A stretch of 64,000 nt of DNA from Symsagittifera roscoffensis (taxonomy: Eukaryota; Xenacoelomorpha; Acoela; Convolutidae), in the NCBI RefSeq assembly GCF_963678635.1, contig NC_087067.1, positions 34,076,401 through 34,140,400 on the forward strand, in the 5' to 3' direction. Below the pieces are notes generated by a model. That model was not told the origin of the DNA, ran no database searches, and saw nothing but the letters and a program-made list of their open reading frames with translations. A program made the translations under genes and the position numbers. Positions 23,778 to 37,833 of the stretch are shown piece by piece; position 1 is the first letter of the stretch; every line of letters begins with the position of its first letter.

Positions 23778-24934
23778 ATTTGAGTTACTCCGCTTTCACT
23801 TATATCCTTACTAGCATATGTCTATGTACATTAGTTTTAAAACACTCGCCCTCGCGCGAGAGTAAAAATATGCTCTTATACCATGTAAAATTTTGCACGC
23901 TCACGTTATAATTTATGCATTTCAAACAAAATTTTGAAAATTGACATTGTTTGGAATTTTTTTGGCCCAATGTGTTAAATGGCCAAATCGGCTGGTCAAA
24001 ACCTATGGAGCGTGTACAAGGTGCCTTGAATGACCATTTATGGCATGATAGCCGCACATTCACTGTAAGTGGCATATGAATGGATACCAGCCAGGATACT
24101 GTCAGTTGCTTTTAGCCTAATTGTTGTGATAAACTTATTAAATAGGTAAGTATTCAAATCTATTTGATAAGTTTTCTTTGAATGCACTCTGCGACAGCGG
24201 AGGGCAGCCCAATTCTCTTAAAAAATGCAAAAAAAAATTGCACTAACTTAAAAGTTAGCTTTTAGGCCAATTTTCGTCCAAAATGGCCGAAATTCGGGTC
24301 CCCCCAAATTTTCAACTGATGATTACTCCACGTACACTTAAGCTACAAACGTCGTTTTGGGCTCGTTGGAATCGTCCTGAGCTATAATTTATGAAACCAG
24401 ATGAAAAAAATGATGTTTCAACGAAAAAAACCAAAAATTTTGAAAATTTCATTTTTTGCACCACGCTCGATTAGGCTTAACTTTTTGGCATCACCGAGAT
24501 TTCAAAAGCTTATAACTTTGTGTTGGACCGACGAAATTGGTTCATTTTCTCAGTCCCCCAAGATTTGACCATGATCTTATGATCCAAATAATAAAATTTG
24601 AAAATTTTAAAATTTTTGGGCAAGTTATGGCCGTTCGCGCAATTCACCAGGCTCGATTGGGCTTAACTTTTTGACATCACCGAAATTCAAAAGGCTATAA
24701 CTCAAAGACCCCAAAAGTTATCTCCAATATTTTTGGCCTATCAGCAGCTGATTGTACACAAAATTGATACTGCAAAAGAAATTTTTCGGTTTTCTGTTGT
24801 TTTGACCAAAATTTGACCCATTGAAAATTTTTGCACCACGCTCGATTAGGCTTAACTTTTTGACATCACCGAACTTTAAACAGCAATAACTCTTAGCGTA
24901 TAAAAGTAAAAGAGATACTTTTGCTTTAAATAAA

Positions 24935-25053
24935 AGCCTACAACACCTGGTGTTCCCAGGCGGTCTCCCATCCAAGTACTAACCAGGCCCAATGTTGCTT
25001 AACTTCGGTGATCGGACGAGAACCGGTGCATTCAACATGGTATGGTCGTAGGC
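24935..25053 (-). rRNA. 5S ribosomal RNA, unit 20
   Basis: Reference gene with the extended TATA variant (25075). The unit repeats unit 9 marker for marker: GAAACCAG at 24398, CATTCATTG, and AATTTTATT at 25493. Confidence 0.97.
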
Positions 25054-26212
25054 ATTTGAGTTACTCCGCTTTCATTTATATCCTTACTAGCATATGTCTA
25101 TGTACATTAGTTTTAAAACACTCGCCCTCGCGCGAGAGTAAAAATATGCTCTTATACCATGTAAAATTTTGCACGCTCACGTTATAATTTATGCATTTCA
25201 AACAAAATTTTGAAAATTGACATTGTTTGGAATTTTTTTGGCCCAATGTGTTAAATGGCCAAATCGGCTGGTCAAAACCTATGGAGCGTGTACAAGGTGC
25301 CTTGAATGACCATTTATGGCATGATAGCCGCACATTCATTGTAAGTGGCATATGAATGGATACCAGCCAGGATACTGTCAGTTGCTTTTAGCCTAATTGT
25401 TGTGATAAACTTATTAAATAGGTAAGTATTCAAATCTATTTGATAAGTTTTCTTTGAATGCACTCTGCGACAGCGGAGGGCAGCCCAATTTTATTAAAAA
25501 ATGCAAGAAAAAAAATTGCACTAAGTTAAAAGTTAGCTTTTAGGCCAATTTTCGTCCAAAATGGCCGAAATTCGGGTCCCCCCAAATTTTCAACTGATGA
25601 TTACTCCACGTACACTTAAGCTACAAACGTCGTTTTGGGCTCGTTGGAATCGTCCTGAGCTGTAATTTATGAAACAAGATGAAAAAAATGATGTTTCAAC
25701 GAAAAAAACCAAAAATTTTGAAAATTTCATTTTTTGCACCACGCTCGATTAGGCTTAACTTTTTGGCATCACCGAGATTTCAAAAGCTTATAACTTTGTG
25801 TTGGACCGACGAAATTGGTTCATTTTCTCAGTCCCCCAAGATTTGACCATGATCTTATGATCCAAATAATAAAATTTGAAAATTTTAAAATTTTTGGGCA
25901 AGTTATGGCCGTTCGCGCAATTCACCAGGCTCGATTGGGCTTAACTTTTTGACATCACCGAAATTCAAAAGGCTATAACTCAAAGACCCCAAAAGTTATC
26001 TCCAATATTTTTGGCCTATCAGCAGCTGATTGTACACAAAATTGATACTGCAAAAGAAATTTTTCGGTTTTCTGTTGTTTTGACCAAAATTTGACCCATT
26101 GAAAATTTTTGCACCACGCTCGATTAGGCTTAACTTTTTGACATCACCGAACTTTAAACAGCAATAACTCTTAGCGTATAAAAGTAAAAGAGATAATTTT
26201 GCTTTAAATAAA

Positions 26213-26331
26213 AGCCTACAACACCTGGTGTTCCCAGGCGGTCTCCCATCCAAGTACTAACCAGGCCCAATGTTGCTTAACTTCGGTGATCGGACGAGAA
26301 CCGGTGCATTCAACATGGTATGGTCGTAGGC
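26213..26331 (-). rRNA. 5S ribosomal RNA, unit 21
   Basis: Reference gene. Haplotype as unit 10 (GAGCTGTAAT, A 3' flank, CATTCATTG, CTAAGTT), continuing the copied 9-10 / 20-21 block. Confidence 0.97.
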
Positions 26332-27490
26332 ATTTGAGTTACTCCGCTTTCACTTATATCCTTACTAGCATATGTCTATGTACATTAGTTTTAAAACACT
26401 CGCCCTCGCGCGAGAGTAAAAATATGCTCTTATACCATGTAAAATTTTGCACGCTCACGTTATAATTTATGCATTTCAAACAAAATTTTGAAAATTGACA
26501 TTGTTTGGAATTTTTTTGGCCCAATGTGTTAAATGGCCAAATCGGCTGGTCAAAACCTATGGAGCGTGTACAAGGTGCCTTGAATGACCATTTATGGCAT
26601 GATAGCCGCACATTCATTGTAAGTGGCATATGAATGGATACCAGCCAGGATACTGTCAGTTGCTTTTAGCCTAATTGTTGTGATAAACTTATTAAATAGG
26701 TAAGTATTCAAATCTATTTGATAAGTTTTCTTTGAATGCACTCTGCGACAGCGGAGGGCAGCCCAATTTTCTTAAAAAATGCAAGAAAAAAAATTGCACT
26801 AAGTTAAAAGTTAGCTTTTAGGCCAATTTTCGTCCAAAATGGCCGAAATTCGGGTCCCCCCAAATTTTCAACTGATGATTACTCCACGTACACTTAAGCT
26901 ACAAACGTCGTTTTGGGCTCGTTGGAATCGTCCTGAGCTGTAATTTATGAAACAAGATGAAAAAAATGATGTTTCAACGAAAAAAACCAAAAATTTTGAA
27001 AATTTCATTTTTTGCACCACGCTCGATTAGGCTTAACTTTTTGGCATCACCGAGATTTCAAAAGCTTATAACTTTGTGTTGGACCGACGAAATTGGTTCA
27101 TTTTCTCAGTCCCCCAAGATTTGACCATGATCTTATGATCCAAATAATAAAATTTGAAAATTTTAAAATTTTTGGGCAAGTTATGGCCGTTCGCGCAATT
27201 CACCAGGCTCGATTGGGCTTAACTTTTTGACATCACCGAAATTCAAAAGGCTATAACTCAAAGACCCCAAAAGTTATCTCCAATATTTTTGGCCTATCAG
27301 CAGCTGATTGTACACAAAATTGATACTGCAAAAGAAATTTTTCGGTTTTCTGTTGTTTTGACCAAAATTTGACCCATTGAAAATTTTTGCACCACGCTCG
27401 ATTAGGCTTAACTTTTTGACATCACCGAACTTTAAACAGCAATAACTCTTAGCGTATAAAAGTAAAAGAGATAATTTTGCTTTAAATAAA

Positions 27491-27609
27491 AGCCTACAAC
27501 ACCTGGTGTTCCCAGGCGGTCTCCCATCCAAGTACTAACCAGGCCCAATGTTGCTTAACTTCGGTGATCGGACGAGAACCGGTGCATTCAACATGGTATG
27601 GTCGTAGGC
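27491..27609 (-). rRNA. 5S ribosomal RNA, unit 22
   Basis: Reference gene. Same haplotype as units 10 and 21. Unlike unit 11, the right half also keeps CATTCATTG, so the copied block has one more unit here. Confidence 0.97.
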
Positions 27610-28768
27610 ATTTGAGTTACTCCGCTTTCACTTATATCCTTACTAGCATATGTCTATGTACATTAGTTTTAAAACACTCGCCCTCGCGCGAGAGTAAAAA
27701 TATGCTCTTATACCATGTAAAATTTTGCACGCTCACGTTATAATTTATGCATTTCAAACAAAATTTTGAAAATTGACATTGTTTGGAATTTTTTTGGCCC
27801 AATGTGTTAAATGGCCAAATCGGCTGGTCAAAACCTATGGAGCGTGTACAAGGTGCCTTGAATGACCATTTATGGCATGATAGCCGCACATTCATTGTAA
27901 GTGGCATATGAATGGATACCAGCCAGGATACTGTCAGTTGCTTTTAGCCTAATTGTTGTGATAAACTTATTAAATAGGTAAGTATTCAAATCTATTTGAT
28001 AAGTTTTCTTTGAATGCACTCTGCGACAGCGGAGGGCAGCCCAATTTTCTTAAAAAATGCAAGAAAAAAAATTGCACTAAGTTAAAAGTTAGCTTTTAGG
28101 CCAATTTTCGTCCAAAATGGCCGAAATTCGGGTCCCCCCAAATTTTCAACTGATGATTACTCCACGTACACTTAAGCTACAAACGTCGTTTTGGGCTCGT
28201 TGGAATCGTCCTGAGCTGTAATTTATGAAACAAGATGAAAAAAATGATATTTCAACGAAAAAAACCAAAAATTTTGAAAATTTCATTTTTTGCACCACGC
28301 TCGATTAGGCTTAACTTTTTGGCATCACCGAGATTTCAAAAGCTTATAACTTTGTGTTGGACCGACGAAATTGGTTCATTTTCTCAGTCCCCCAAGATTT
28401 GACCATGATCTTATGATCCAAATAATAAAATTTGAAAATTTTAAAATTTTTGGGCAAGTTATGGCCGTTCGCGCAATTCACCAGGCTCGATTGGGCTTAA
28501 CTTTTTGACATCACCGAAATTCAAAAGGCTATAACTCAAAGACCCCAAAAGTTATCTCCAATATTTTTGGCCTATCAGCAGCTGATTGTACACAAAATTG
28601 ATACTGCAAAAGAAATTTTTCGGTTTTCTGTTGTTTTGACCAAAATTTGACCCATTGAAAATTTTTGCACCACGCTCGATTAGGCTTAACTTTTTGACAT
28701 CACCGAACTTTAAACAGCAATAACTCTTAGCGTATAAAAGTAAAAGAGATAATTTTGCTTTAAATAAA

Positions 28769-28887
28769 AGCCTACAACACCTGGTGTTCCCAGGCGGTCT
28801 CCCATCCAAGTACTAACCAGGCCCAATGTTGCTTAACTTCGGTGATCGGACGAGAACCGGTGCATTCAACATGGTATGGTCGTAGGC
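28769..28887 (-). rRNA. 5S ribosomal RNA, unit 23
   Basis: Reference gene. AATGATATTT (28249) is shared only with unit 28. The unit switches to the common haplotype downstream of the gene, as unit 11 does. Confidence 0.97.
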
Positions 28888-30046
28888 ATTTGAGTTACTC
28901 CGCTTTCACTTATATCCTTACTAGCATATGTCTATGTACATTAGTTTTAAAACACTCGCCCTCGCGCGAGAGTAAAAATATGCTCTTATACCATGTAAAA
29001 TTTTGCACGCTCACGTTATAATTTATGCATTTCAAACAAAATTTTGAAAATTGACATTGTTTGGAATTTTTTTGGCCCAATGTGTTAAATGGCCAAATCG
29101 GCTGGTCAAAACCTATGGAGCGTGTACAAGGTGCCTTGAATGACCATTTATGGCATGATAGCCGCACATTCACTGTAAGTGGCATATGAATGGATACCAG
29201 CCAGGATACTGTCAGTTGCTTTTAGCCTAATTGTTGTGATAAACTTATTAAATAGGTAAGTATTCAAATCTATTTGATAAGTTTTCTTTGAATGCACTCT
29301 GCGACAGCGGAGGGCAGCCCAATTCTCTTAAAAAATGCAAGAAAAAAAATTGCACTAACTTAAAAGTTAGCTTTTAGGCCAATTTTCGTCCAAAATGGCC
29401 GAAATTCGGGTCCCCCCAAATTTTCAACTGATGATTACTCCACGTACACTTAAGCTACAAACGTCGTTTTGGGCTCGTTGGAATCGTCCTGAGCTGTAAT
29501 TTATGAAACAAGATGAAAAAAATGATGTTTCAACGAAAAAAACCAAAAATTTTGAAAATTTCATTTTTTGCACCACGCTCGATTAGGCTTAACTTTTTGG
29601 CATCACCGAGATTTCAAAAGCTTATAACTTTGTGTTGGACCGACGAAATTGGTTCATTTTCTCAGTCCCCCAAGATTTGACCATGATCTTATGATCCAAA
29701 TAATAAAATTTGAAAATTTTAAAATTTTTGGGCAAGTTATGGCCGTTCGCGCAATTCACCAGGCTCGATTGGGCTTAACTTTTTGACATCACCGAAATTC
29801 AAAAGGCTATAACTCAAAGACCCCAAAAGTTATCTCCAATATTTTTGGCCTATCAGCAGCTGATTGTACACAAAATTGATACTGCAAAAGAAATTTTTCG
29901 GTTTTCTGTTGTTTTGACCAAAATTTGACCCATTGAAAATTTTTGCACCACGCTCGATTAGGCTTAACTTTTTGACATCACCGAACTTTAAACAGCAATA
30001 ACTCTTAGCGTATAAAAGTAAAAGAGATACTTTTGCTTTAAATAAA

Positions 30047-30165
30047 AGCCTACAACACCTGGTGTTCCCAGGCGGTCTCCCATCCAAGTACTAACCAGGC
30101 CCAATGTTGCTTAACTTCGGTGATCGGACGAGAACCGGTGCATTCAACATGGTATGGTCGTAGGC
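30047..30165 (-). rRNA. 5S ribosomal RNA, unit 24
   Basis: Reference gene. Combines GAGCTGTAAT with the common C in the 3' flank, so the haplotype switch falls between these two sites. Confidence 0.97.
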
Positions 30166-31324
30166 ATTTGAGTTACTCCGCTTTCACTTATATCCTTACT
30201 AGCATATGTCTATGTACATTAGTTTTAAAACACTCGCCCTCGCGCGAGAGTAAAAATATGCTCTTATACCATGTAAAATTTTGCACGCTCACGTTATAAT
30301 TTATGCATTTCAAACAAAATTTTGAAAATTGACATTGTTTGGAATTTTTTTGGCCCAATGTGTTAAATGGCCAAATCGGCTGGTCAAAACCTATGGAGCG
30401 TGTACAAGGTGCCTTGAATGACCATTTATGGCATGATAGCCGCACATTCACTGTAAGTGGCATATGAATGGATACCAGCCAGGATACTGTCAGTTGCTTT
30501 TAGCCTAATTGTTGTGATAAACTTATTAAATAGGTAAGTATTCAAATCTATTTGATAAGTTTTCTTTGAATGCACTCTGCGACAGCGGAGGGCAGCCCAA
30601 TTCTCTTAAAAAATGCAAGAAAAAAAATTGCACTAACTTAAAAGTTAGCTTTTAGGCCAATTTTCGTCCAAAATGGCCGAAATTCGGGTCCCCCCAAATT
30701 TTCAACTGATGATTACTCCACGTACACTTAAGCTACAAACGTCGTTTTGGGCTCGTTGGAATCGTCCTGAGCTGTAATTTATGAAACAAGATGAAAAAAA
30801 TGATGTTTCAACGAAAAAAACCAAAAATTTTGAAAATTTCATTTTTTGCACCACGCTCGATTAGGCTTAACTTTTTGGCATCACCGAGATTTCAAAAGCT
30901 TATAACTTTGTGTTGGACCGACGAAATTGGTTCATTTTCTCAGTCCCCCAAGATTTGACCATGATCTTATGATCCAAATAATAAAATTTGAAAATTTTAA
31001 AATTTTTGGGCAAGTTATGGCCGTTCGCGCAATTCACCAGGCTCGATTGGGCTTAACTTTTTGACATCACCGAAATTCAAAAGGCTATAACTCAAAGACC
31101 CCAAAAGTTATCTCCAATATTTTTGGCCTATCAGCAGCTGATTGTACACAAAATTGATACTGCAAAAGAAATTTTTCGGTTTTCTGTTGTTTTGACCAAA
31201 ATTTGACCCATTGAAAATTTTTGCACCACGCTCGATTAGGCTTAACTTTTTGACATCACCGAACTTTAAACAGCAATAACTCTTAGCGTATAAAAGTAAA
31301 AGAGATAATTTTGCTTTAAATAAA

Positions 31325-31443
31325 AGCCTACAACACCTGGTGTTCCCAGGCGGTCTCCCATCCAAGTACTAACCAGGCCCAATGTTGCTTAACTTCGGTG
31401 ATCGGACGAGAACCGGTGCATTCAACATGGTATGGTCGTAGGC
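31325..31443 (-). rRNA. 5S ribosomal RNA, unit 25
   Basis: Reference gene. GAGCTGTAAT with the A 3' flank on the left, common sequence on the right. Confidence 0.97.
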
Positions 31444-32602
31444 ATTTGAGTTACTCCGCTTTCACTTATATCCTTACTAGCATATGTCTATGTACATTAG
31501 TTTTAAAACACTCGCCCTCGCGCGAGAGTAAAAATATGCTCTTATACCATGTAAAATTTTGCACGCTCACGTTATAATTTATGCATTTCAAACAAAATTT
31601 TGAAAATTGACATTGTTTGGAATTTTTTTGGCCCAATGTGTTAAATGGCCAAATCGGCTGGTCAAAACCTATGGAGCGTGTACAAGGTGCCTTGAATGAC
31701 CATTTATGGCATGATAGCCGCACATTCACTGTAAGTGGCATATGAATGGATACCAGCCAGGATACTGTCAGTTGCTTTTAGCCTAATTGTTGTGATAAAC
31801 TTATTAAATAGGTAAGTATTCAAATCTATTTGATAAGTTTTCTTTGAATGCACTCTGCGACAGCGGAGGGCAGCCCAATTCTCTTAAAAAATGCAAGAAA
31901 AAAAATTGCACTAACTTAAAAGTTAGCTTTTAGGCCAATTTTCGTCCAAAATGGCCGAAATTCGGGTCCCCCCAAATTTTCAACTGATGATTACTCCACG
32001 TACACTTAAGCTACAAACGTCGTTTTGGGCTCGTTGGAATCGTCCTGAGCTGTAATTTATGAAACAAGATGAAAAAAATGATGTTTCAACGAAAAAAACC
32101 AAAAATTTTGAAAATTTCATTTTTTGCACCACGCTCGATTAGGCTTAACTTTTTGGCATCACCGAGATTTCAAAAGCTTATAACTTTGTGTTGGACCGAC
32201 GAAATTGGTTCATTTTCTCAGTCCCCCAAGATTTGACCATGATCTTATGATCCAAATAATAAAATTTGAAAATTTTAAAATTTTTGGGCAAGTTATGGCC
32301 GTTCGCGCAATTCACCAGGCTCGATTGGGCTTAACTTTTTGACATCACCGAAATTCAAAAGGCTATAACTCAAAGACCCCAAAAGTTATCTCCAATATTT
32401 TTGGCCTATCAGCAGCTGATTGTACACAAAATTGATACTGCAAAAGAAATTTTTCGGTTTTCTGTTGTTTTGACCAAAATTTGACCCATTGAAAATTTTT
32501 GCACCACGCTCGATTAGGCTTAACTTTTTGACATCACCGAACTTTAAACAGCAATAACTCTTAGCGTATAAAAGTAAAAGAGATAATTTTGCTTTAAATA
32601 AA

Positions 32603-32721
32603 AGCCTACAACACCTGGTGTTCCCAGGCGGTCTCCCATCCAAGTACTAACCAGGCCCAATGTTGCTTAACTTCGGTGATCGGACGAGAACCGGTGCATT
32701 CAACATGGTATGGTCGTAGGC
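32603..32721 (-). rRNA. 5S ribosomal RNA, unit 26
   Basis: Reference gene. GAGCTGTAAT, A 3' flank, CATTCATTG and CTAAGTT all present. Five units after unit 21. Confidence 0.97.
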
Positions 32722-33880
32722 ATTTGAGTTACTCCGCTTTCACTTATATCCTTACTAGCATATGTCTATGTACATTAGTTTTAAAACACTCGCCCTCGCG
32801 CGAGAGTAAAAATATGCTCTTATACCATGTAAAATTTTGCACGCTCACGTTATAATTTATGCATTTCAAACAAAATTTTGAAAATTGACATTGTTTGGAA
32901 TTTTTTTGGCCCAATGTGTTAAATGGCCAAATCGGCTGGTCAAAACCTATGGAGCGTGTACAAGGTGCCTTGAATGACCATTTATGGCATGATAGCCGCA
33001 CATTCATTGTAAGTGGCATATGAATGGATACCAGCCAGGATACTGTCAGTTGCTTTTAGCCTAATTGTTGTGATAAACTTATTAAATAGGTAAGTATTCA
33101 AATCTATTTGATAAGTTTTCTTTGAATGCACTCTGCGACAGCGGAGGGCAGCCCAATTTTCTTAAAAAATGCAAGAAAAAAAATTGCACTAAGTTAAAAG
33201 TTAGCTTTTAGGCCAATTTTCGTCCAAAATGGCCGAAATTCGGGTCCCCCCAAATTTTCAACTGATGATTACTCCACGTACACTTAAGCTACAAACGTCG
33301 TTTTGGGCTCGTTGGAATCGTCCTGAGCTGTAATTTATGAAACAAGATGAAAAAAATGATGTTTCAACGAAAAAAACCAAAAATTTTGAAAATTTCATTT
33401 TTTGCACCACGCTCGATTAGGCTTAACTTTTTGGCATCACCGAGATTTCAAAAGCTTATAACTTTGTGTTGGACCGACGAAATTGGTTCATTTTCTCAGT
33501 CCCCCAAGATTTGACCATGATCTTATGATCCAAATAATAAAATTTGAAAATTTTAAAATTTTTGGGCAAGTTATGGCCGTTCGCGCAATTCACCAGGCTC
33601 GATTGGGCTTAACTTTTTGACATCACCGAAATTCAAAAGGCTATAACTCAAAGACCCCAAAAGTTATCTCCAATATTTTTGGCCTATCAGCAGCTGATTG
33701 TACACAAAATTGATACTGCAAAAGAAATTTTTCGGTTTTCTGTTGTTTTGACCAAAATTTGACCCATTGAAAATTTTTGCACCACGCTCGATTAGGCTTA
33801 ACTTTTTGACATCACCGAACTTTAAACAGCAATAACTCTTAGCGTATAAAAGTAAAAGAGATAATTTTGCTTTAAATAAA

Positions 33881-33999
33881 AGCCTACAACACCTGGTGTT
33901 CCCAGGCGGTCTCCCATCCAAGTACTAACCAGGCCCAATGTTGCTTAACTTCGGTGATCGGACGAGAACCGGTGCATTCAACATGGTATGGTCGTAGGC
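33881..33999 (-). rRNA. 5S ribosomal RNA, unit 27
   Basis: Reference gene. Matches unit 22 at all the markers I followed, five units away. Confidence 0.97.
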
Positions 34000-35158
34000 A
34001 TTTGAGTTACTCCGCTTTCACTTATATCCTTACTAGCATATGTCTATGTACATTAGTTTTAAAACACTCGCCCTCGCGCGAGAGTAAAAATATGCTCTTA
34101 TACCATGTAAAATTTTGCACGCTCACGTTATAATTTATGCATTTCAAACAAAATTTTGAAAATTGACATTGTTTGGAATTTTTTTGGCCCAATGTGTTAA
34201 ATGGCCAAATCGGCTGGTCAAAACCTATGGAGCGTGTACAAGGTGCCTTGAATGACCATTTATGGCATGATAGCCGCACATTCATTGTAAGTGGCATATG
34301 AATGGATACCAGCCAGGATACTGTCAGTTGCTTTTAGCCTAATTGTTGTGATAAACTTATTAAATAGGTAAGTATTCAAATCTATTTGATAAGTTTTCTT
34401 TGAATGCACTCTGCGACAGCGGAGGGCAGCCCAATTTTCTTAAAAAATGCAAGAAAAAAAATTGCACTAAGTTAAAAGTTAGCTTTTAGGCCAATTTTCG
34501 TCCAAAATGGCCGAAATTCGGGTCCCCCCAAATTTTCAACTGATGATTACTCCACGTACACTTAAGCTACAAACGTCGTTTTGGGCTCGTTGGAATCGTC
34601 CTGAGCTGTAATTTATGAAACAAGATGAAAAAAATGATATTTCAACGAAAAAAACCAAAAATTTTGAAAATTTCATTTTTTGCACCACGCTCGATTAGGC
34701 TTAACTTTTTGGCATCACCGAGATTTCAAAAGCTTATAACTTTGTGTTGGACCGACGAAATTGGTTCATTTTCTCAGTCCCCCAAGATTTGACCATGATC
34801 TTATGATCCAAATAATAAAATTTGAAAATTTTAAAATTTTTGGGCAAGTTATGGCCGTTCGCGCAATTCACCAGGCTCGATTGGGCTTAACTTTTTGACA
34901 TCACCGAAATTCAAAAGGCTATAACTCAAAGACCCCAAAAGTTATCTCCAATATTTTTGGCCTATCAGCAGCTGATTGTACACAAAATTGATACTGCAAA
35001 AGAAATTTTTCGGTTTTCTGTTGTTTTGACCAAAATTTGACCCATTGAAAATTTTTGCACCACGCTCGATTAGGCTTAACTTTTTGACATCACCGAACTT
35101 TAAACAGCAATAACTCTTAGCGTATAAAAGTAAAAGAGATAATTTTGCTTTAAATAAA

Positions 35159-35277
35159 AGCCTACAACACCTGGTGTTCCCAGGCGGTCTCCCATCCAAG
35201 TACTAACCAGGCCCAATGTTGCTTAACTTCGGTGATCGGACGAGAACCGGTGCATTCAACATGGTATGGTCGTAGGC
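35159..35277 (-). rRNA. 5S ribosomal RNA, unit 28
   Basis: Reference gene. AATGATATTT (34639) pairs this unit with unit 23, exactly 6390 bp (five units) away. Confidence 0.97.
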
Positions 35278-36436
35278 ATTTGAGTTACTCCGCTTTCACT
35301 TATATCCTTACTAGCATATGTCTATGTACATTAGTTTTAAAACACTCGCCCTCGCGCGAGAGTAAAAATATGCTCTTATACCATGTAAAATTTTGCACGC
35401 TCACGTTATAATTTATGCATTTCAAACAAAATTTTGAAAATTGACATTGTTTGGAATTTTTTTGGCCCAATGTGTTAAATGGCCAAATCGGCTGGTCAAA
35501 ACCTATGGAGCGTGTACAAGGTGCCTTGAATGACCATTTATGGCATGATAGCCGCACATTCACTGTAAGTGGCATATGAATGGATACCAGCCAGGATACT
35601 GTCAGTTGCTTTTAGCCTAATTGTTGTGATAAACTTATTAAATAGGTAAGTATTCAAATCTATTTGATAAGTTTTCTTTGAATGCACTCTGCGACAGCGG
35701 AGGGCAGCCCAATTCTCTTAAAAAATGCAAGAAAAAAAATTGCACTAACTTAAAAGTTAGCTTTTAGGCCAATTTTCGTCCAAAATGGCCGAAATTCGGG
35801 TCCCCCCAAATTTTCAACTGATGATTACTCCACGTACACTTAAGCTACAAACGTCGTTTTGGGCTCGTTGGAATCGTCCTGAGCTGTAATTTATGAAACA
35901 AGATGAAAAAAATGATGTTTCAACGAAAAAAACCAAAAATTTTGAAAATTTCATTTTTTGCACCACGCTCGATTAGGCTTAACTTTTTGGCATCACCGAG
36001 ATTTCAAAAGCTTATAACTTTGTGTTGGACCGACGAAATTGGTTCATTTTCTCAGTCCCCCAAGATTTGACCATGATCTTATGATCCAAATAATAAAATT
36101 TGAAAATTTTAAAATTTTTGGGCAAGTTATGGCCGTTCGCGCAATTCACCAGGCTCGATTGGGCTTAACTTTTTGACATCACCGAAATTCAAAAGGCTAT
36201 AACTCAAAGACCCCAAAAGTTATCTCCAATATTTTTGGCCTATCAGCAGCTGATTGTACACAAAATTGATACTGCAAAAGAAATTTTTCGGTTTTCTGTT
36301 GTTTTGACCAAAATTTGACCCATTGAAAATTTTTGCACCACGCTCGATTAGGCTTAACTTTTTGACATCACCGAACTTTAAACAGCAATAACTCTTAGCG
36401 TATAAAAGTAAAAGAGATAATTTTGCTTTAAATAAA

Positions 36437-36555
36437 AGCCTACAACACCTGGTGTTCCCAGGCGGTCTCCCATCCAAGTACTAACCAGGCCCAATGTTGC
36501 TTAACTTCGGTGATCGGACGAGAACCGGTGCATTCAACATGGTATGGTCGTAGGC
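36437..36555 (-). rRNA. 5S ribosomal RNA, unit 29
   Basis: Reference gene. Last of the run of units (21-29) carrying GAGCTGTAAT; the A 3' flank is also present. Confidence 0.97.
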
Positions 36556-37714
36556 ATTTGAGTTACTCCGCTTTCACTTATATCCTTACTAGCATATGTC
36601 TATGTACATTAGTTTTAAAACACTCGCCCTCGCGCGAGAGTAAAAATATGCTCTTATACCATGTAAAATTTTGCACGCTCACGTTATAATTTATGCATTT
36701 CAAACAAAATTTTGAAAATTGACATTGTTTGGAATTTTTTTGGCCCAATGTGTTAAATGGCCAAATCGGCTGGTCAAAACCTATGGAGCGTGTACAAGGT
36801 GCCTTGAATGACCATTTATGGCATGATAGCCGCACATTCACTGTAAGTGGCATATGAATGGATACCAGCCAGGATACTGTCAGTTGCTTTTAGCCTAATT
36901 GTTGTGATAAACTTATTAAATAGGTAAGTATTCAAATCTATTTGATAAGTTTTCTTTGAATGCACTCTGCGACAGCGGAGGGCAGCCCAATTCTCTTAAA
37001 AAATGCAAGAAAAAAAATTGCACTAACTTAAAAGTTAGCTTTTAGGCCAATTTTCGTCCAAAATGGCCGAAATTCGGGTCCCCCCAAATTTTCAACTGAT
37101 GATTACTCCACGTACACTTAAGCTACAAACGTCGTTTTGGGCTCGTTGGAATCGTCCTGAGCTATAATTTATGAAACAAGATGAAAAAAATGATGTTTCA
37201 ACGAAAAAAACCAAAAATTTTGAAAATTTCATTTTTTGCACCACGCTCGATTAGGCTTAACTTTTTGGCATCACCGAGATTTCAAAAGCTTATAACTTTG
37301 TGTTGGACCGACGAAATTGGTTCATTTTCTCAGTCCCCCAAGATTTGACCATGATCTTATGATCCAAATAATAAAATTTGAAAATTTTAAAATTTTTGGG
37401 CAAGTTATGGCCGTTCGCGCAATTCACCAGGCTCGATTGGGCTTAACTTTTTGACATCACCGAAATTCAAAAGGCTATAATTCAAAGACCCCAAAAGTTA
37501 TCTCCAATATTTTTGGCCTATCAGCAGCTGATTGTACACAAAATTGATACTGCAAAAGAAATTTTTCGGTTTTCTGTTGTTTTGACCAAAATTTGACCCA
37601 TTGAAAATTTTTGCACCACGCTCGATTAGGCTTAACTTTTTGACATCACCGAACTTTAAACAGCAATAACTCTTAGCGTATAAAAGTAAAAGAGATACTT
37701 TTGCTTTAAATAAA

Positions 37715-37833
37715 AGCCTACAACACCTGGTGTTCCCAGGCGGTCTCCCATCCAAGTACTAACCAGTCCCAATGTTGCTTAACTTCGGTGATCGGACGAG
37801 AACCGGTGCATTCAACATGGTATGGTCGTAGGC
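37715..37833 (-). rRNA. 5S ribosomal RNA, unit 30 (helix V variant)
   Basis: Plus-strand T at 37767 gives the same C67A change as unit 12. The unit also shares the T at 37481 and the G at 37983 with unit 12 (14483 and 14985), all three at an offset of exactly 22998 bp. Confidence 0.96.
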
